Assembly (NCBI GenBank): GCA_009929605.1
Contig: SAAC01000010.1
Coordinates: 1-42,229 of the forward strand
Source of the DNA: Negativicutes bacterium
GTDB lineage: Bacteria > Bacillota > Negativicutes > Veillonellales > Veillonellaceae
Direction of reading: 5' to 3'
DNA length: 42,229 bases
Shown in pieces: positions 34,227-42,229 of the stretch (positions are counted from its first letter, which is position 1; each line of letters starts with the position of its first letter). The notes under the pieces are model-generated. The model had not been told where the DNA came from. It ran no database searches and saw only the letters and a list, made by a program, of their open reading frames with translations. Position numbers and translations under genes: made by a program.

Positions 34227-35042
34227 TTACATGTATCCTTCACGACGCAATTTTTGCATGGCATAGGAATCCTCTTGGTCCTGTGCACGGCCAGCACGTT
34301 CGCTGACAGTCGTGTTTTTCAATTCTTCAATGATTTCATCTAATGTAGACGCATTGGACTCTACTTGGCCTGTGCAGCATTCGCAACCAAGGCTACGATA
34401 ACGGTGTCCATCTTTGGCAAAGTATAAATCAATGATAGGAATTTCTTCACGACGGATGTATTCCCATACGTCGAGTTCACTCCAGGCTAACAACGGATGT
34501 ACACGAATGTGATTGCCTTTTGGAAAGTCTGTTTTAAATTGATTCCAAAGTTCTGGCGGTTGATTAACATAATCCCAGCTATCATCTTTCTTACGTTCAG
34601 AGAATATACGTTCCTTGGAACGAGAACCTTCTTCGTCACGACGAACGCCAACGATGAGACCATCAAAACCATATTGGTTTACCACTTGTTGTAGGCCCTC
34701 TGTTTTAAGCGCCTTACAGCAAGCGAGTCTCCCTTTATCTGGGCTCATGCCTGCATTAATGGCATTCCAGTTCGTATGTACAATTAAATCCAAGCCTAAT
34801 TCTTTCGCCACTCTGTCACGATATTCAATCATGGCTGGGATTTTATGTTTTGTGTCTACGTGGATAAATGGGAATGGGCAATGACCAAAGAAGGCTTTTT
34901 TCGCCAACCACAACAACACGGTGCTATCCTTACCGATGGACCACAACATGCCTAATTTACCTAATTTTTTATATGCTTCACGGAGAATAAATATACTTTC
35001 TGCTTCTAATTGATCAAGATGATCCATTTGTCCTTTTGCCAT
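34227..35042 (-). CDS. cysD: sulfate adenylyltransferase small subunit
   Basis: The 271-residue PP-loop ATPase makes adenylylsulfate (APS) from ATP and sulfate, with CysN. The PP-loop is SIGKDST (35-41). Further family motifs are [64 protein letters not shown] and the C-terminal [16 protein letters not shown] and [10 protein letters not shown]. Length is slightly below the E. coli protein (302). GAAGGAGG lies 8 bases before the ATG. It follows aprB by 21 bases, so activation and reduction of sulfate are encoded in one transcript. Confidence 0.94.
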   Translation of the reverse strand: MAKGQMDHLDQLEAESIFILREAYKKLGKLGMLWSIGKDSTVLLWLAKKAFFGHCPFPFIHVDTKHKIPAMIEYRDRVAKELGLDLIVHTNWNAINAGMSPDKGRLACCKALKTEGLQQVVNQYGFDGLIVGVRRDEEGSRSKERIFSERKKDDSWDYVNQPPELWNQFKTDFPKGNHIRVHPLLAWSELDVWEYIRREEIPIIDLYFAKDGHRYRSLGCECCTGQVESNASTLDEIIEELKNTTVSERAGRAQDQEDSYAMQKLRREGYM

Positions 35043-35063
35043 ACTATGACCTCCTTCAAACTA

Positions 35064-35372
35064 TCAATAGTTATTTGATTGATTCTTTTGTATTTCTATC
35101 GTCTTTGTCTGTCCCTCAACAGATTGGAATGTCCATGTTAATATATCGCCACTATCTTTGGCATATAACAGACCGCCTCTGCCACCCGCATCAGCGCCTG
35201 TATAGAGGGCAATGGCCTGCACTGGGCATTCCTTGATACACGCCGTACAAGACCAACAGGCTCGAGGCTCACGGCTAGTCGATTTACCATTCTTCATCAC
35301 TAGTAAATTGCCGGGACATACTTTCGTACATTTTGTGCAACCAATACAGGTTTGTTCATCAATATGTATCAT
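35064..35372 (-). CDS. aprB: APS reductase beta subunit, 2x[4Fe-4S] ferredoxin-like
   Basis: The 102-residue protein carries two classical [4Fe-4S] motifs, CIGCTKCTKVCP (Cys9, 12, 15, 19) and CWSCTACIKECP (Cys39, 42, 45, 49), then a short beta-rich tail (ILTWTFQSVEGQTKTIEI). It lacks the long C-terminal arm of dissimilatory AprB (~145-150 residues). It passes electrons to the FAD of AprA. The ATG directly abuts the aprA stop (TAAATG), with GGAGGG inside the end of aprA, giving tight coupling of the two subunits. Confidence 0.88.
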   Translation of the reverse strand: MIHIDEQTCIGCTKCTKVCPGNLLVMKNGKSTSREPRACWSCTACIKECPVQAIALYTGADAGGRGGLLYAKDSGDILTWTFQSVEGQTKTIEIQKNQSNNY

Positions 35373-37202
35373 TTATATCCCTCCTTTTACCGATGGGTGA
35401 TTTACACCTATTACCGATAGTTGATCTACACCTCTTGCTGATAGCTGTCCATTCGCTTCAACTAACGGTCGTTTTAGAATGGCTATATCGCCATCACGAT
35501 ATACCGAATTAATATAACAATTGAATTCATCATTTAATTCAGGATATTCTACATATTCACCATATCCAGGCCAACGTGTTTCTTTACGCGCTTTCAAATG
35601 AGCAATCAGTGTTTTACATACTAACAAGCGATCTTTTAATTCCATGTATTTCATCACGCCGTACATATCTTCGGCGCCAACTTGATTGAGTAAAGATTCA
35701 ATGCCGTCTATTTCTCGTAATGCCATATCCAAGCTGCGTTCCGTGTATCGATATACCGTGCCGATACCGCCTGCATGGGCGTCCATCGCCGTTTGCATGG
35801 CTTCCTCTAATTCGTCAATGGAATATAGACCTGCGTTTTTAGTATTCAATAGGCGCTGACATTCACCATATAATGCGGCGCCTTCTGGTGAAAGTTCCTG
35901 TTGAGCAATTACCTCGTCACCCAAATTCTTTTTCTCTGCACCTTGTTGCAGAGAACCTTGTTCTTGTGTACTATGCTGATTTAAAACACCTTTTTCTTTG
36001 CCACGAGCTGCCAAGTCACGAGCCACGGTTTCTGCCACAATTTCGCCTTCACTAAAGCAACCCGTCACATATTTCTGAGGGGCCCCACCGGCTACATCAC
36101 CAGCCGCATAGAGTCCAGGAATGGTAGTGGATCTATCTGTATGAATCCAATATCCGCTAGCTGTATGACCACCTACGATATATGGTTCTGAACCTTCGAT
36201 TTCAACATCTTGTTCATTAGGACCTCGCCCCGTTTCCATCCACTTTAAGGACTGCATAGGCGCCATGTTTAGATAGGCTTTCAACAAGGAATCCTCTGCC
36301 TCTTGCCCAATACCGGTAGTTTGCAAATAACAAGGACCATGTCCGGCCATCACCTCTGCATTTACCGCATAGACCCGCTCGTACGTTGTATTACCATATT
36401 TATATTGGTATTGCTCGCCTAGGGCATTCACTTGCTCGGCCCCAACACCTTGTGCTAGTGTACCAGTTGGTGCGATAGTGTCCTTGCAACGAAGTGCAAC
36501 AAATCGCATTTCAAAGGTAGTCATCTCCGCGCCAGCACGTAATCCCATAGCATACCCAGCGCCCGTATTAAATGGACTGTACCACATGGTGTGACGGGAA
36601 CTGCCTGGTTGATTTGGCCGATAGAGACCAGAGGCACCTCCAGTACAGCAAATCGTAGCATTCGCGTGAATCTCAACAAGGCTATCCATCTCAATATTGA
36701 TGCCGACGGCGCCAATAACGCGATTATGTTCCAACATATAATCCGTCATCGTCACCCGTTCCAAAACTTGAATATTCTTAGCCTGTCTCACAGCCTTCGC
36801 TAAAATAGGTTTTATATTTTCTCCATTAATTTTGATATTCCGATTGCCTCTGGCTACATAGTCACCATACTCATCTTTCAAAATGACGAGACCTAATTGT
36901 TCCATATCTTGGGTGACGTGGTTTAATCGTTCGCTCATGGTCAACAGGAGATCTGGTCGAACGATACCATGACCATCCTTTATGGCATAGTCCACATAAT
37001 TTTGAGGTGTTTGACCCTTTGTAATATACGCATTCAATGCGTTGACCCCAGCCGCTAGACAACCACTACGCTCTATGGGTGCTTTATCCACCAGTAGGAT
37101 ATTCATATCTGGGTTTAATCGACTCAGAGAAATTGCTGCATAACACCCAGCGGCACCGCCCCCAATGATGAGGGCATCGCATATATATCGTTTCATCTCC
37201 AT
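35373..37202 (-). CDS. aprA: adenylylsulfate reductase alpha subunit (flavoprotein)
   Basis: The 609-residue FAD protein belongs to the succinate dehydrogenase/fumarate reductase flavoprotein superfamily and matches AprA. It has FAD motif IIGGGAAGCYAA (12-23), ERSGCLAAGVNALNAY, CTGGASGLYRPNQPG, WYSPFNTGAGYAMGLRAGAEMTTFEMRFVALRCKDT, and the second FAD segment GLYAAGDVAGGAPQKYVTGCFSEGE. It reduces APS to sulfite and AMP. Its length is somewhat below dissimilatory AprA (~660). An Asn/Gln/Glu-rich linker near residues 405-430 is unlike the core and may be an insertion. Neighbouring transport, cysD and cysN genes point to an assimilatory role. Confidence 0.88.
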   Translation of the reverse strand: MEMKRYICDALIIGGGAAGCYAAISLSRLNPDMNILLVDKAPIERSGCLAAGVNALNAYITKGQTPQNYVDYAIKDGHGIVRPDLLLTMSERLNHVTQDMEQLGLVILKDEYGDYVARGNRNIKINGENIKPILAKAVRQAKNIQVLERVTMTDYMLEHNRVIGAVGINIEMDSLVEIHANATICCTGGASGLYRPNQPGSSRHTMWYSPFNTGAGYAMGLRAGAEMTTFEMRFVALRCKDTIAPTGTLAQGVGAEQVNALGEQYQYKYGNTTYERVYAVNAEVMAGHGPCYLQTTGIGQEAEDSLLKAYLNMAPMQSLKWMETGRGPNEQDVEIEGSEPYIVGGHTASGYWIHTDRSTTIPGLYAAGDVAGGAPQKYVTGCFSEGEIVAETVARDLAARGKEKGVLNQHSTQEQGSLQQGAEKKNLGDEVIAQQELSPEGAALYGECQRLLNTKNAGLYSIDELEEAMQTAMDAHAGGIGTVYRYTERSLDMALREIDGIESLLNQVGAEDMYGVMKYMELKDRLLVCKTLIAHLKARKETRWPGYGEYVEYPELNDEFNCYINSVYRDGDIAILKRPLVEANGQLSARGVDQLSVIGVNHPSVKGGI

Positions 37203-37241
37203 ATCCAGTCCTTACTCAATGTATACTTACACTGCATCTAT

Positions 37242-38312
37242 CTAAATAATTACATAATTGTCTGCCGACCTTGCACTGTTCTCGAGAATCGTTGCGCCAT
37301 CGTCATTAAATTCACAAATATAATGAATACAGAGGTATACCTCATCTCCAACTGTTAGAGGATCCTTATCTAAGCTCCAGGTACCTCTCAGCAGTTCACC
37401 AGCTACGTCGATTTCTACCTCTAACATGCGACCTCTGAAATATACGCCCCGCACAATGCCTTTATCGGCTGACACCGGCATAGATAATTCACTTTGTTTC
37501 TTGGCCAGTTCAATAAACTCAGGCCGTATGATCCCTTCCCTATTCGCATGCGCCTCTTGGTGAAAGCCTCTAAATTTAGCGACATTACTCACTTTCGCAT
37601 GTTCACCAATGAATTGTGCTACAAATGGAGTTTTAGGATTACGGTAAATATCTGTAGGCGTTCCCATTTGCTCTACGCGACCTTTATTCATGACGATAAT
37701 ATCATCGGCCACCTCAACGGCTTCATCTTGGTCATGGGTCACAAAAATACTTGTAATTCCCAACTGAGAGATGGTCTGCCGCAACCATTGACGCAAATCC
37801 TTGCGAACCTTAGCATCAATAGCGGCAAATGGTTCGTCTAATAATAATAGATCTGGTTGCGGTGCCAAAGCCCTAGCAAAGGCCACCCGTTGACGTTGAC
37901 CGCCAGATAATTTCATAGGGTATGCATTCGCCTGTGCAGATAATCCAATGAGATCTATCATGTCGGCTACACGAGAAGTAATCGTTTTGCTATCATAATT
38001 TTTTAGTTTCATCCCAAAGGCGATATTTTCAGCCACCGTCATATGCTTGAACAACGCATAATTTTGGAATACGAATCCGATGCCACGCTCACCAGGCGGT
38101 ACATCATTAACACGTTTTCGGCCGATGAGGATATCCCCAGAATCGGGTGTTTCTAAGCCTGCAATCATGCGAAGCATAGTTGTTTTACCACTACCACTTG
38201 GTCCAAGGATGCCTACCAAGCGCCCTGGTGCAATACCAAAGTTAATATGATTAGAGGCTAGAAAATCTCCATAAGATTTTACGAGTTCTCGACATTCTAC
38301 TTCATAACTCAT
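37242..38312 (-). CDS. cysA: sulfate/thiosulfate ABC transporter ATP-binding protein
   Basis: The 356-residue ATPase has Walker A GPSGSGKT (37-44), a Q-loop FVFQNYALF, signature LSGGQRQRVAFARAL, Walker B LLLLDEPFAAID and the switch His in FVTHDQDEAVEVAD. A C-terminal TOBE-type regulatory region follows from ~240, with IRPEFIEL and GIVRGVYFRGRMLEVEIDVAGELLRGTW. RBS AAGGAGG lies before the ATG, which overlaps the cysW stop by four bases (ATGA). It powers the CysT-CysW channel. The gap to aprA is only 39 bases. Confidence 0.92.
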   Translation of the reverse strand: MSYEVECRELVKSYGDFLASNHINFGIAPGRLVGILGPSGSGKTTMLRMIAGLETPDSGDILIGRKRVNDVPPGERGIGFVFQNYALFKHMTVAENIAFGMKLKNYDSKTITSRVADMIDLIGLSAQANAYPMKLSGGQRQRVAFARALAPQPDLLLLDEPFAAIDAKVRKDLRQWLRQTISQLGITSIFVTHDQDEAVEVADDIIVMNKGRVEQMGTPTDIYRNPKTPFVAQFIGEHAKVSNVAKFRGFHQEAHANREGIIRPEFIELAKKQSELSMPVSADKGIVRGVYFRGRMLEVEIDVAGELLRGTWSLDKDPLTVGDEVYLCIHYICEFNDDGATILENSARSADNYVII

Positions 38313-39121
38313 TCTTGGAGCCTCCTTTCACCAATCCACTCTAATATATTTCTAATGATTAATAAGATAATGGATGCCATCACTAGCACCGATGCCACTG
38401 CAAAGGCAGCCGTAAAATTGTATTCGTTATATAACAGTTCCACATGCAGTGGTAATGTGTTCGTACGCCCTCGAATATGTCCAGAAATGACTGACACAGC
38501 ACCGAACTCGCCCATTGCCCTTGATGAAGCTAGGACAATGCCATACATGAGGGCAAATCGGATATTGGGGAATGTTACATTCCAAAATATGGTCCACCAA
38601 CTGGCCCCCATCAATGTGGCCGCTTCTTCTTCGCTACGGCTTTGGACTTTCATCAACGGAACGAGTTCTTGTACGATAAAAGGAATTGTCACAAAGATGA
38701 CCGCAATGGTGACGCCGATGATGGAGAACACTACTGAAATATCATAGTCTCGCAATATCGTGTACAGTGGGCTCTGACGACCATACATCAAGATCAACAT
38801 CAAACCGATAATGACTGGGGATATAGCCAGTGGCAATTGAATTAAGGATTCAAATACGATTTTCCCTTTGAAATCAAATTTCGTAATGGCCCATGCGGCT
38901 AAGATACTAAATATAGAATTTAGCGTTATCGCTACAACCACCGTGAATATGGTGAGATAAATGGCCTTTTGTGCATAAGGTTCTTGTAATGATGCCCAAT
39001 ACACGGCTACGCCTTGTTTCAGCGCCTCTATCATAACGACGGCTAGGGGCGCCACCAACATAACCGCTAAAAATACCGTGGCTATCGTAATTAAAATTAT
39101 TTTTGTCATGCGTTCATTCAC
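38309..39121 (-). CDS. cysW: sulfate ABC transporter permease
   Basis: The 270-residue inner-membrane permease has six hydrophobic segments and the EAA-type loop EEAATLMGASWWTIFWNVTFPNIRFALMYG that contacts the ATPase, followed by SRAMGEFGAVSVISGHIRGRTNTLPLHVE, typical of CysW. The start is a GTG at 39121 with GAGAGGTGG 6 bases upstream; TTG at 39148 and ATG at 39109 are less well placed. It pairs with CysT. A 103-base gap follows cysT, with a CTTTCAC element on the opposite strand. Confidence 0.88.
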   Translation of the reverse strand: MNERMTKIILITIATVFLAVMLVAPLAVVMIEALKQGVAVYWASLQEPYAQKAIYLTIFTVVVAITLNSIFSILAAWAITKFDFKGKIVFESLIQLPLAISPVIIGLMLILMYGRQSPLYTILRDYDISVVFSIIGVTIAVIFVTIPFIVQELVPLMKVQSRSEEEAATLMGASWWTIFWNVTFPNIRFALMYGIVLASSRAMGEFGAVSVISGHIRGRTNTLPLHVELLYNEYNFTAAFAVASVLVMASIILLIIRNILEWIGERRLQE

Positions 39122-39224
39122 GAGTAACCACCTCTCATTCCTTCTCAATCAAACTAATGTAAACTAGTGTATTATCAATGTTCTGCGTAACTGCCATTCA
39201 TATGCATTTCGTAACTTTCACCTA

Positions 39225-40058
39225 TCAGGCCCCTCGCAGCTGATACACATGTCGTTGATACAAATTGATAGCCGCTAATGAAAGAAACGAAAACACCAAC
39301 AGCACCAACGCAATGGCAACCGCTGCATCATAATCATAAGCCTCTAGTTGGTTCATAATTAATAATGGCGCAATCTCTGTTTTAAAAGGTAAGTTACCAG
39401 AGATGAATACGACGCTACCGTATTCCCCCACACCTCTAGCAAAAGCCAAGCCTGCGCCCAACAAAATAGATGGATAAATTTCTGGCAAAATGATGGAGGT
39501 GAATCGTTTCCAACCATTCGCGCCCATCACCAACGCCGCCTCCTCATATTGTTCATCAAATTCATGGAGCACCGGTTCTACCGTCCGTGTCACAAACGGT
39601 ATGCCCACAAACACCAAGGCAATGATAATGCCAATTTCAGAAAAGGCCGTCTCGATGCCTAGGGAATAAAAGAATTGACCAAACCAACCGGACTCGGCAT
39701 ATAACGATGTAAGGGCAATCCCCGCCACCGCCGTAGGCAATGCAAAAGGTAGATCCACGAGCCCCGCCATAATGCGCCGACCTGGAAACCGATACCTCAC
39801 TAGCACCCATGCTAAGATGGTTCCCATAATGGCATTCACTATGGCTGCAATCAAGGATGTGCCGAAGGTAATGACATAAGCATGGATAACGCGTTCACTG
39901 ACGATAGTATCAATGAATTTATTCAGCCCCATGCCTGTGGAATCAATTAAAAATATGGCCACCGGAATCAATACAATGAGGGATAGATACAACATGGACA
40001 CCGTCAGGCTGATGGTAAATCCAGGTATCACTGATGTGTTACAATTCATAAATTTCAT
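39225..40058 (-). CDS. cysT: sulfate ABC transporter permease
   Basis: The 277-residue permease has six membrane segments, PFALPTAVAGIALTSLY, the EAA loop YEEAALVMGANGWKRFTSIILPEIYPSILLGAGLAFARGVGEYGSVVFISGN and PFKTEIAPLLI, all typical of CysT (CysU). The ATG at 40058 is preceded by AAGGAGGG at 7 bases and overlaps the end of sbp by 20 bases. A second ATG three codons later is possible. Together with CysW it forms the membrane channel for sulfate. Confidence 0.9.
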   Translation of the reverse strand: MKFMNCNTSVIPGFTISLTVSMLYLSLIVLIPVAIFLIDSTGMGLNKFIDTIVSERVIHAYVITFGTSLIAAIVNAIMGTILAWVLVRYRFPGRRIMAGLVDLPFALPTAVAGIALTSLYAESGWFGQFFYSLGIETAFSEIGIIIALVFVGIPFVTRTVEPVLHEFDEQYEEAALVMGANGWKRFTSIILPEIYPSILLGAGLAFARGVGEYGSVVFISGNLPFKTEIAPLLIMNQLEAYDYDAAVAIALVLLVFSFLSLAAINLYQRHVYQLRGA

Positions 40059-41094
40059 CAAATGTCCCTCCTTCACTAAAATGAACTTGCTGTGCTGCAC
40101 TCCAGCCACCAAAACTATCAATTGTCACAGTATTAGCTGGTTTGAATTTCTGATTATATTCTTTTAAAATATCTTGATTAATAGGACGGTAATTGTGTTC
40201 TGCAATCACCCGCTGTCCCTCATCGGAGTAGAGATATTGAATATAGCCTTGTGCAATATCTCTGGTGTGTTTGCGATCCACCACCTCATCTACAACCACC
40301 ACTGGCAAATCGGTTCGCATCGTAATGGATGGAATTATCATTTCATATTCGCCAGGATAATCGTGCATGATGAGCAGTGCTTCGTTTTCCCAACCAATCA
40401 ATACATCACCTTGTTTGCGATTTACGAAACTCGTTGTAGAATCACGTGAGCCAGAATCCAATACCTTTACATGACCATAGACGGATTTGATGAAAGTTTT
40501 AATGTCCGCCTCATTACCTTGATATCGTTCTCTGCCATAGGCCCAAACGCTCAAGTAAATCCACCGAGCAGCACCAGAGGTTTTAGGATTCGGTACGACA
40601 ATGGATACATCATCATGAGCCAAATCATTCCAATCTTGAATATGCTTTGGATTATCCTTTCGCACAAGAAAGACTACCAACGAGGTATATGGTACGGACT
40701 GATTAGGAAATCGGTCTCGCCATTCTTGATTGATGAGTCCGGTGTTAGCTACCTTATCCACATCGTAGGCGAGTGCTAGACTCAACACATCGGCATCTAG
40801 TCCCTCCATAACAGCTCGTGCCTGTTTACCAGAACCACCATTGGATTGACTAAACTCTAATGTTTCGCCTGTAGTATTTTCCCAATAGGTACCAAATTTT
40901 TGATTATAATCTGTGTATAATTCACGAGTCGGATCATAGGATACATTCAAAATATTATGACGTTCTTGATAGCTAGCATTCACTATGTAATTACCAATGG
41001 CAGCCACGGCCACCACACATAGCGCGCCTATAATAATAGACTTACTGTGACGTCGTAACCAACCATTCACATCTGAAGATCTTTTGTTATTCAT
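40039..41094 (-). CDS. sbp: sulfate-binding protein of the ABC transporter
   Basis: The 351-residue periplasmic binding protein matches the sulfate/thiosulfate family: ILNVSYDPTRELYTDYNQKF, SNGGSGKQARAVMEGLDADVLSLALAYDVD, IVVPNPKTSGAARWIYLSVW and DVLIGWENEA. The N-terminus has a basic segment and a hydrophobic stretch (SIIIGALCVVAVAAIGNYIVNA, ~19-40), a signal peptide or uncleaved anchor; no lipobox is apparent. AAGGGGG lies before the ATG at 41094. It is the first gene of the operon, directly behind a cysteine T-box leader, and overlaps cysT by 20 bases. Confidence 0.92.
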   Translation of the reverse strand: MNNKRSSDVNGWLRRHSKSIIIGALCVVAVAAIGNYIVNASYQERHNILNVSYDPTRELYTDYNQKFGTYWENTTGETLEFSQSNGGSGKQARAVMEGLDADVLSLALAYDVDKVANTGLINQEWRDRFPNQSVPYTSLVVFLVRKDNPKHIQDWNDLAHDDVSIVVPNPKTSGAARWIYLSVWAYGRERYQGNEADIKTFIKSVYGHVKVLDSGSRDSTTSFVNRKQGDVLIGWENEALLIMHDYPGEYEMIIPSITMRTDLPVVVVDEVVDRKHTRDIAQGYIQYLYSDEGQRVIAEHNYRPINQDILKEYNQKFKPANTVTIDSFGGWSAAQQVHFSEGGTFDEIYEL

Positions 41095-41179
41095 ATGTAT
41101 CCCCCTTTCCATTAACCTATTATTTTTAAAGGATTAAACCAATACGCTATATACACTGTTAAGGTAGGAATAAAAAAGA

Positions 41180-41438
41180 GTAAAAAAAATAGGGCCACCC
41201 CACCTCAGAGGCAGTGTCCCGCGATTCCACTCTGTTCCTAGATACCTATCTAGCTCATAATCCCATAACGGAGGATTCCGAATCAGCCTACTATTAGTTC
41301 TGCTGATTAACTCACGAATGCATTCCTAAAATTCCTATTCAATAAATTTCCAGCCTAGATTTATCTCTCTGTAGAACGGATATTAAAGTACTAATTTCGA
41401 TCGTCGTCATTCTCAAATTCATGTAGTTGTTTTGATGT
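41180..41438 (-). promoter_or_regulatory. T-box leader with cysteine (TGC) specifier
   Basis: Read on the minus strand, all main T-box parts are visible. Stem I holds AGTA (41392-41389), AGAGAG (41370-41365) and GGCTGGAAA (41355-41347). The specifier loop GGAATGCATTC places TGC (Cys) at 41322-41320, followed by the conserved A. Stem III is CTAGATA/TATCTAG. The T-box sequence is AGAGTGGAATCGCGG. The antiterminator pairs CAGAG (41234-41230) with CTCTG (41210-41206), competing with a terminator built on GGG...CCC (41220-41192) and a T-run (41191-41180). Uncharged tRNA-Cys should stabilise the antiterminator and turn on sbp and the genes behind it. Confidence 0.9.
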
Positions 41439-41443
41439 TTGTA

Positions 41444-41472
41444 ATTCTACAGCAGACATTTATCTCTGTCAA
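41444..41472 (-). promoter_or_regulatory. promoter of the sulfate-assimilation operon
   Basis: On the minus strand a perfect TTGACA (41472-41467) and TAGAAT (41449-41444) are separated by 17 bases, the best promoter in the window. Transcription should start near 41437, right before the T-box stem I. Between 41473 and 41623 no further feature is recognised. Confidence 0.85.
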
Positions 41473-41623
41473 CAAGAAATCTATAGATTTTCAAAATTTC
41501 ATATAATTCAGTAAACTCCTTAATTCAGCAGGGATTAAGGTATTTTAAATGTGATATCAACCACATAGTTTTGTTTTTATATAATGGACTTTTTATAGTT
41601 CGATTCTTCTTAATATCATGATG

Positions 41624-41651
41624 AAAGCCCCGAATGAGCCTTCGGGGCTTT
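41624..41651. terminator. terminator after the interrupted gene
   Basis: AAAGCCCCGAA (41624-41634) pairs perfectly with TTCGGGGCTTT (41641-41651) around a 6-base loop. It lies just after the stop at 41665 and separates that gene from the sulfate operon. The stem core equals that of the terminator at 30745. Confidence 0.8.
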
Positions 41652-41664
41652 GCTGATTTCTGTA

Positions 41665-42229
41665 TTATTTTTTCCTGTGATCTATCTGCTCTAACAAATT
41701 TGGCCATTGCAGCCAATTATGCGTTTCACCAGTTTCAGAGTTTTGTACAGATACACTCATGGTGATATCTCGCATAATCTGTTCGTATTCAGGATGGTAT
41801 TCTTTCGTATCAAATCCAATTCGATGCATATAAGTCTGATTCGGCACATAAATATCTAAATAACGTCAATAAATTTCTGTTTTACGACCTGTATAGCTAA
41901 TATATGTACCAACTAGGTTGTTTGCAAAAACAATTTCAGCTTTATCCATAGGCCGTTTCTCTTCTAAAAATTTATCCATCATTCTAGCATATAGATAGAT
42001 TGGATAATCATTGCGATAATCTACTTTAAAGTGATTGTCATTTAATCTAACCATAAACAAATCTGTATCAGGGTGCTTCGGATTTGCATAGATTATGATA
42101 CGAACACCTTTTTCATCCACTGTATCCGATACAAATTTAAAATCATTCGGTACACGATAATTTAATCCACCCATACTTTCAGGGCGAGAATAGGCATCCA
42201 CATAAGAATCCTCTCTAAAGGATGGTAAT
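41665..42229 (-). pseudogene. unknown gene interrupted by an in-frame TGA, cut by the window edge
   Basis: The frame is open from the right edge to a TGA at 41868-41866 and then continues in the same frame from 41865 to a TAA at 41665. The TGA follows ...TGRKTEIY, and the next residues RYLDIYVPNQTYMHRIGFD look like a smooth continuation, so one base change (for example CGA or TGG to TGA) would explain it. The visible protein is soluble-looking, with many Asp, Asn and Tyr. The family is not recognised. The start lies outside the window. A short functional protein ending at the TGA cannot be excluded. Confidence 0.6.

Noticed and set aside
41095..41460. SAM (S-box) riboswitch before the sulfate operon
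   Set aside because: The sequence lacks S-box core elements and instead shows stem I, specifier and T-box motifs of a T-box.
41525..41716. A 63-codon minus-strand frame overlapping the end of the interrupted gene
   Set aside because: It runs through the terminator at 41624-41651, has no RBS and no conserved features.
41863..41870. TGA as a selenocysteine codon
   Set aside because: No stable hairpin follows immediately as a bacterial SECIS would require, and the protein shows no redox family similarity; a nonsense mutation is simpler.

Overview
The window reads as chromosomal DNA of an anaerobic, moderately AT-rich Firmicute, most likely a Veillonella-like member of the Negativicutes. This is inferred from gene content (menaquinone and purine operons, a flavodiiron protein, APS-reductase-type sulfate assimilation, T-box control), from strong AGGAGG ribosome binding sites and from -10/-35 promoters. 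No rRNA, tRNA, transposase, prophage or CRISPR array was seen. Most genes are ordinary core metabolism; the less ordinary material lies in leaders and intergenic regions.

Layout. Positions 1-1220: an edge sequence resembling the 3' part of a T-box leader, a terminator, and panE (ketopantoate reductase) with its terminator. Positions 1345-4560 (minus): ggt plus two half-size CHR transporter genes, preceded by a small, possibly frameshifted gene behind an extended -10 promoter. Positions 4608-4958: an unrecognised 116-residue protein. Positions 5152-13332 (minus): a menaquinone cluster transcribed menF-menD-menH-menB-menE-menC-menI, covering chorismate to 1,4-dihydroxy-2-naphthoate. Positions 13619-20239 (minus): a purine operon purE-purF-purM-purN-purH-purD. 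Its leader has a strong promoter, upstream dyads resembling Bacillus PurBoxes, a 28-codon reading frame that ends inside a terminator hairpin, and a tandem triplication of that terminator's 3' arm.

Positions 20741-24845: a lysR gene divergent from a small orphan gene, an xpt gene with two tandem YbjN-like genes, and a second lysR divergent from purL. Positions 25165-28908 (plus): the single-chain FGAM synthase purL, followed by a very long hairpin and a structured ~200-nt region that may be a 6S-like RNA. Positions 29478-30716 (plus): a flavodiiron protein with a Rex- or CRP/FNR-like operator at its predicted start of transcription. Positions 30787-41094 (minus): one sulfate-assimilation cluster, sbp-cysT-cysW-cysA-aprA-aprB-cysD-cysN-sir. 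It encodes uptake, ATP sulfurylase, an AprAB-type APS reductase instead of CysC/CysH, and a siroheme sulfite reductase. It is preceded by a complete T-box leader with a TGC (cysteine) specifier and a TTGACA-17-TAGAAT promoter, so uncharged tRNA-Cys is expected to switch on the pathway. Positions 41665-42229 (minus): the 3' part of an unknown gene interrupted by an in-frame TGA.

How the parts fit: IMP synthesis (purE, F, M, N, H, D, L) sits next to purine salvage (xpt). purC, purB and purK are not in the window, nor are menA and menG. The sulfate cluster as seen is sufficient to take sulfate to sulfide, with cysteine-linked feedback at the RNA level.
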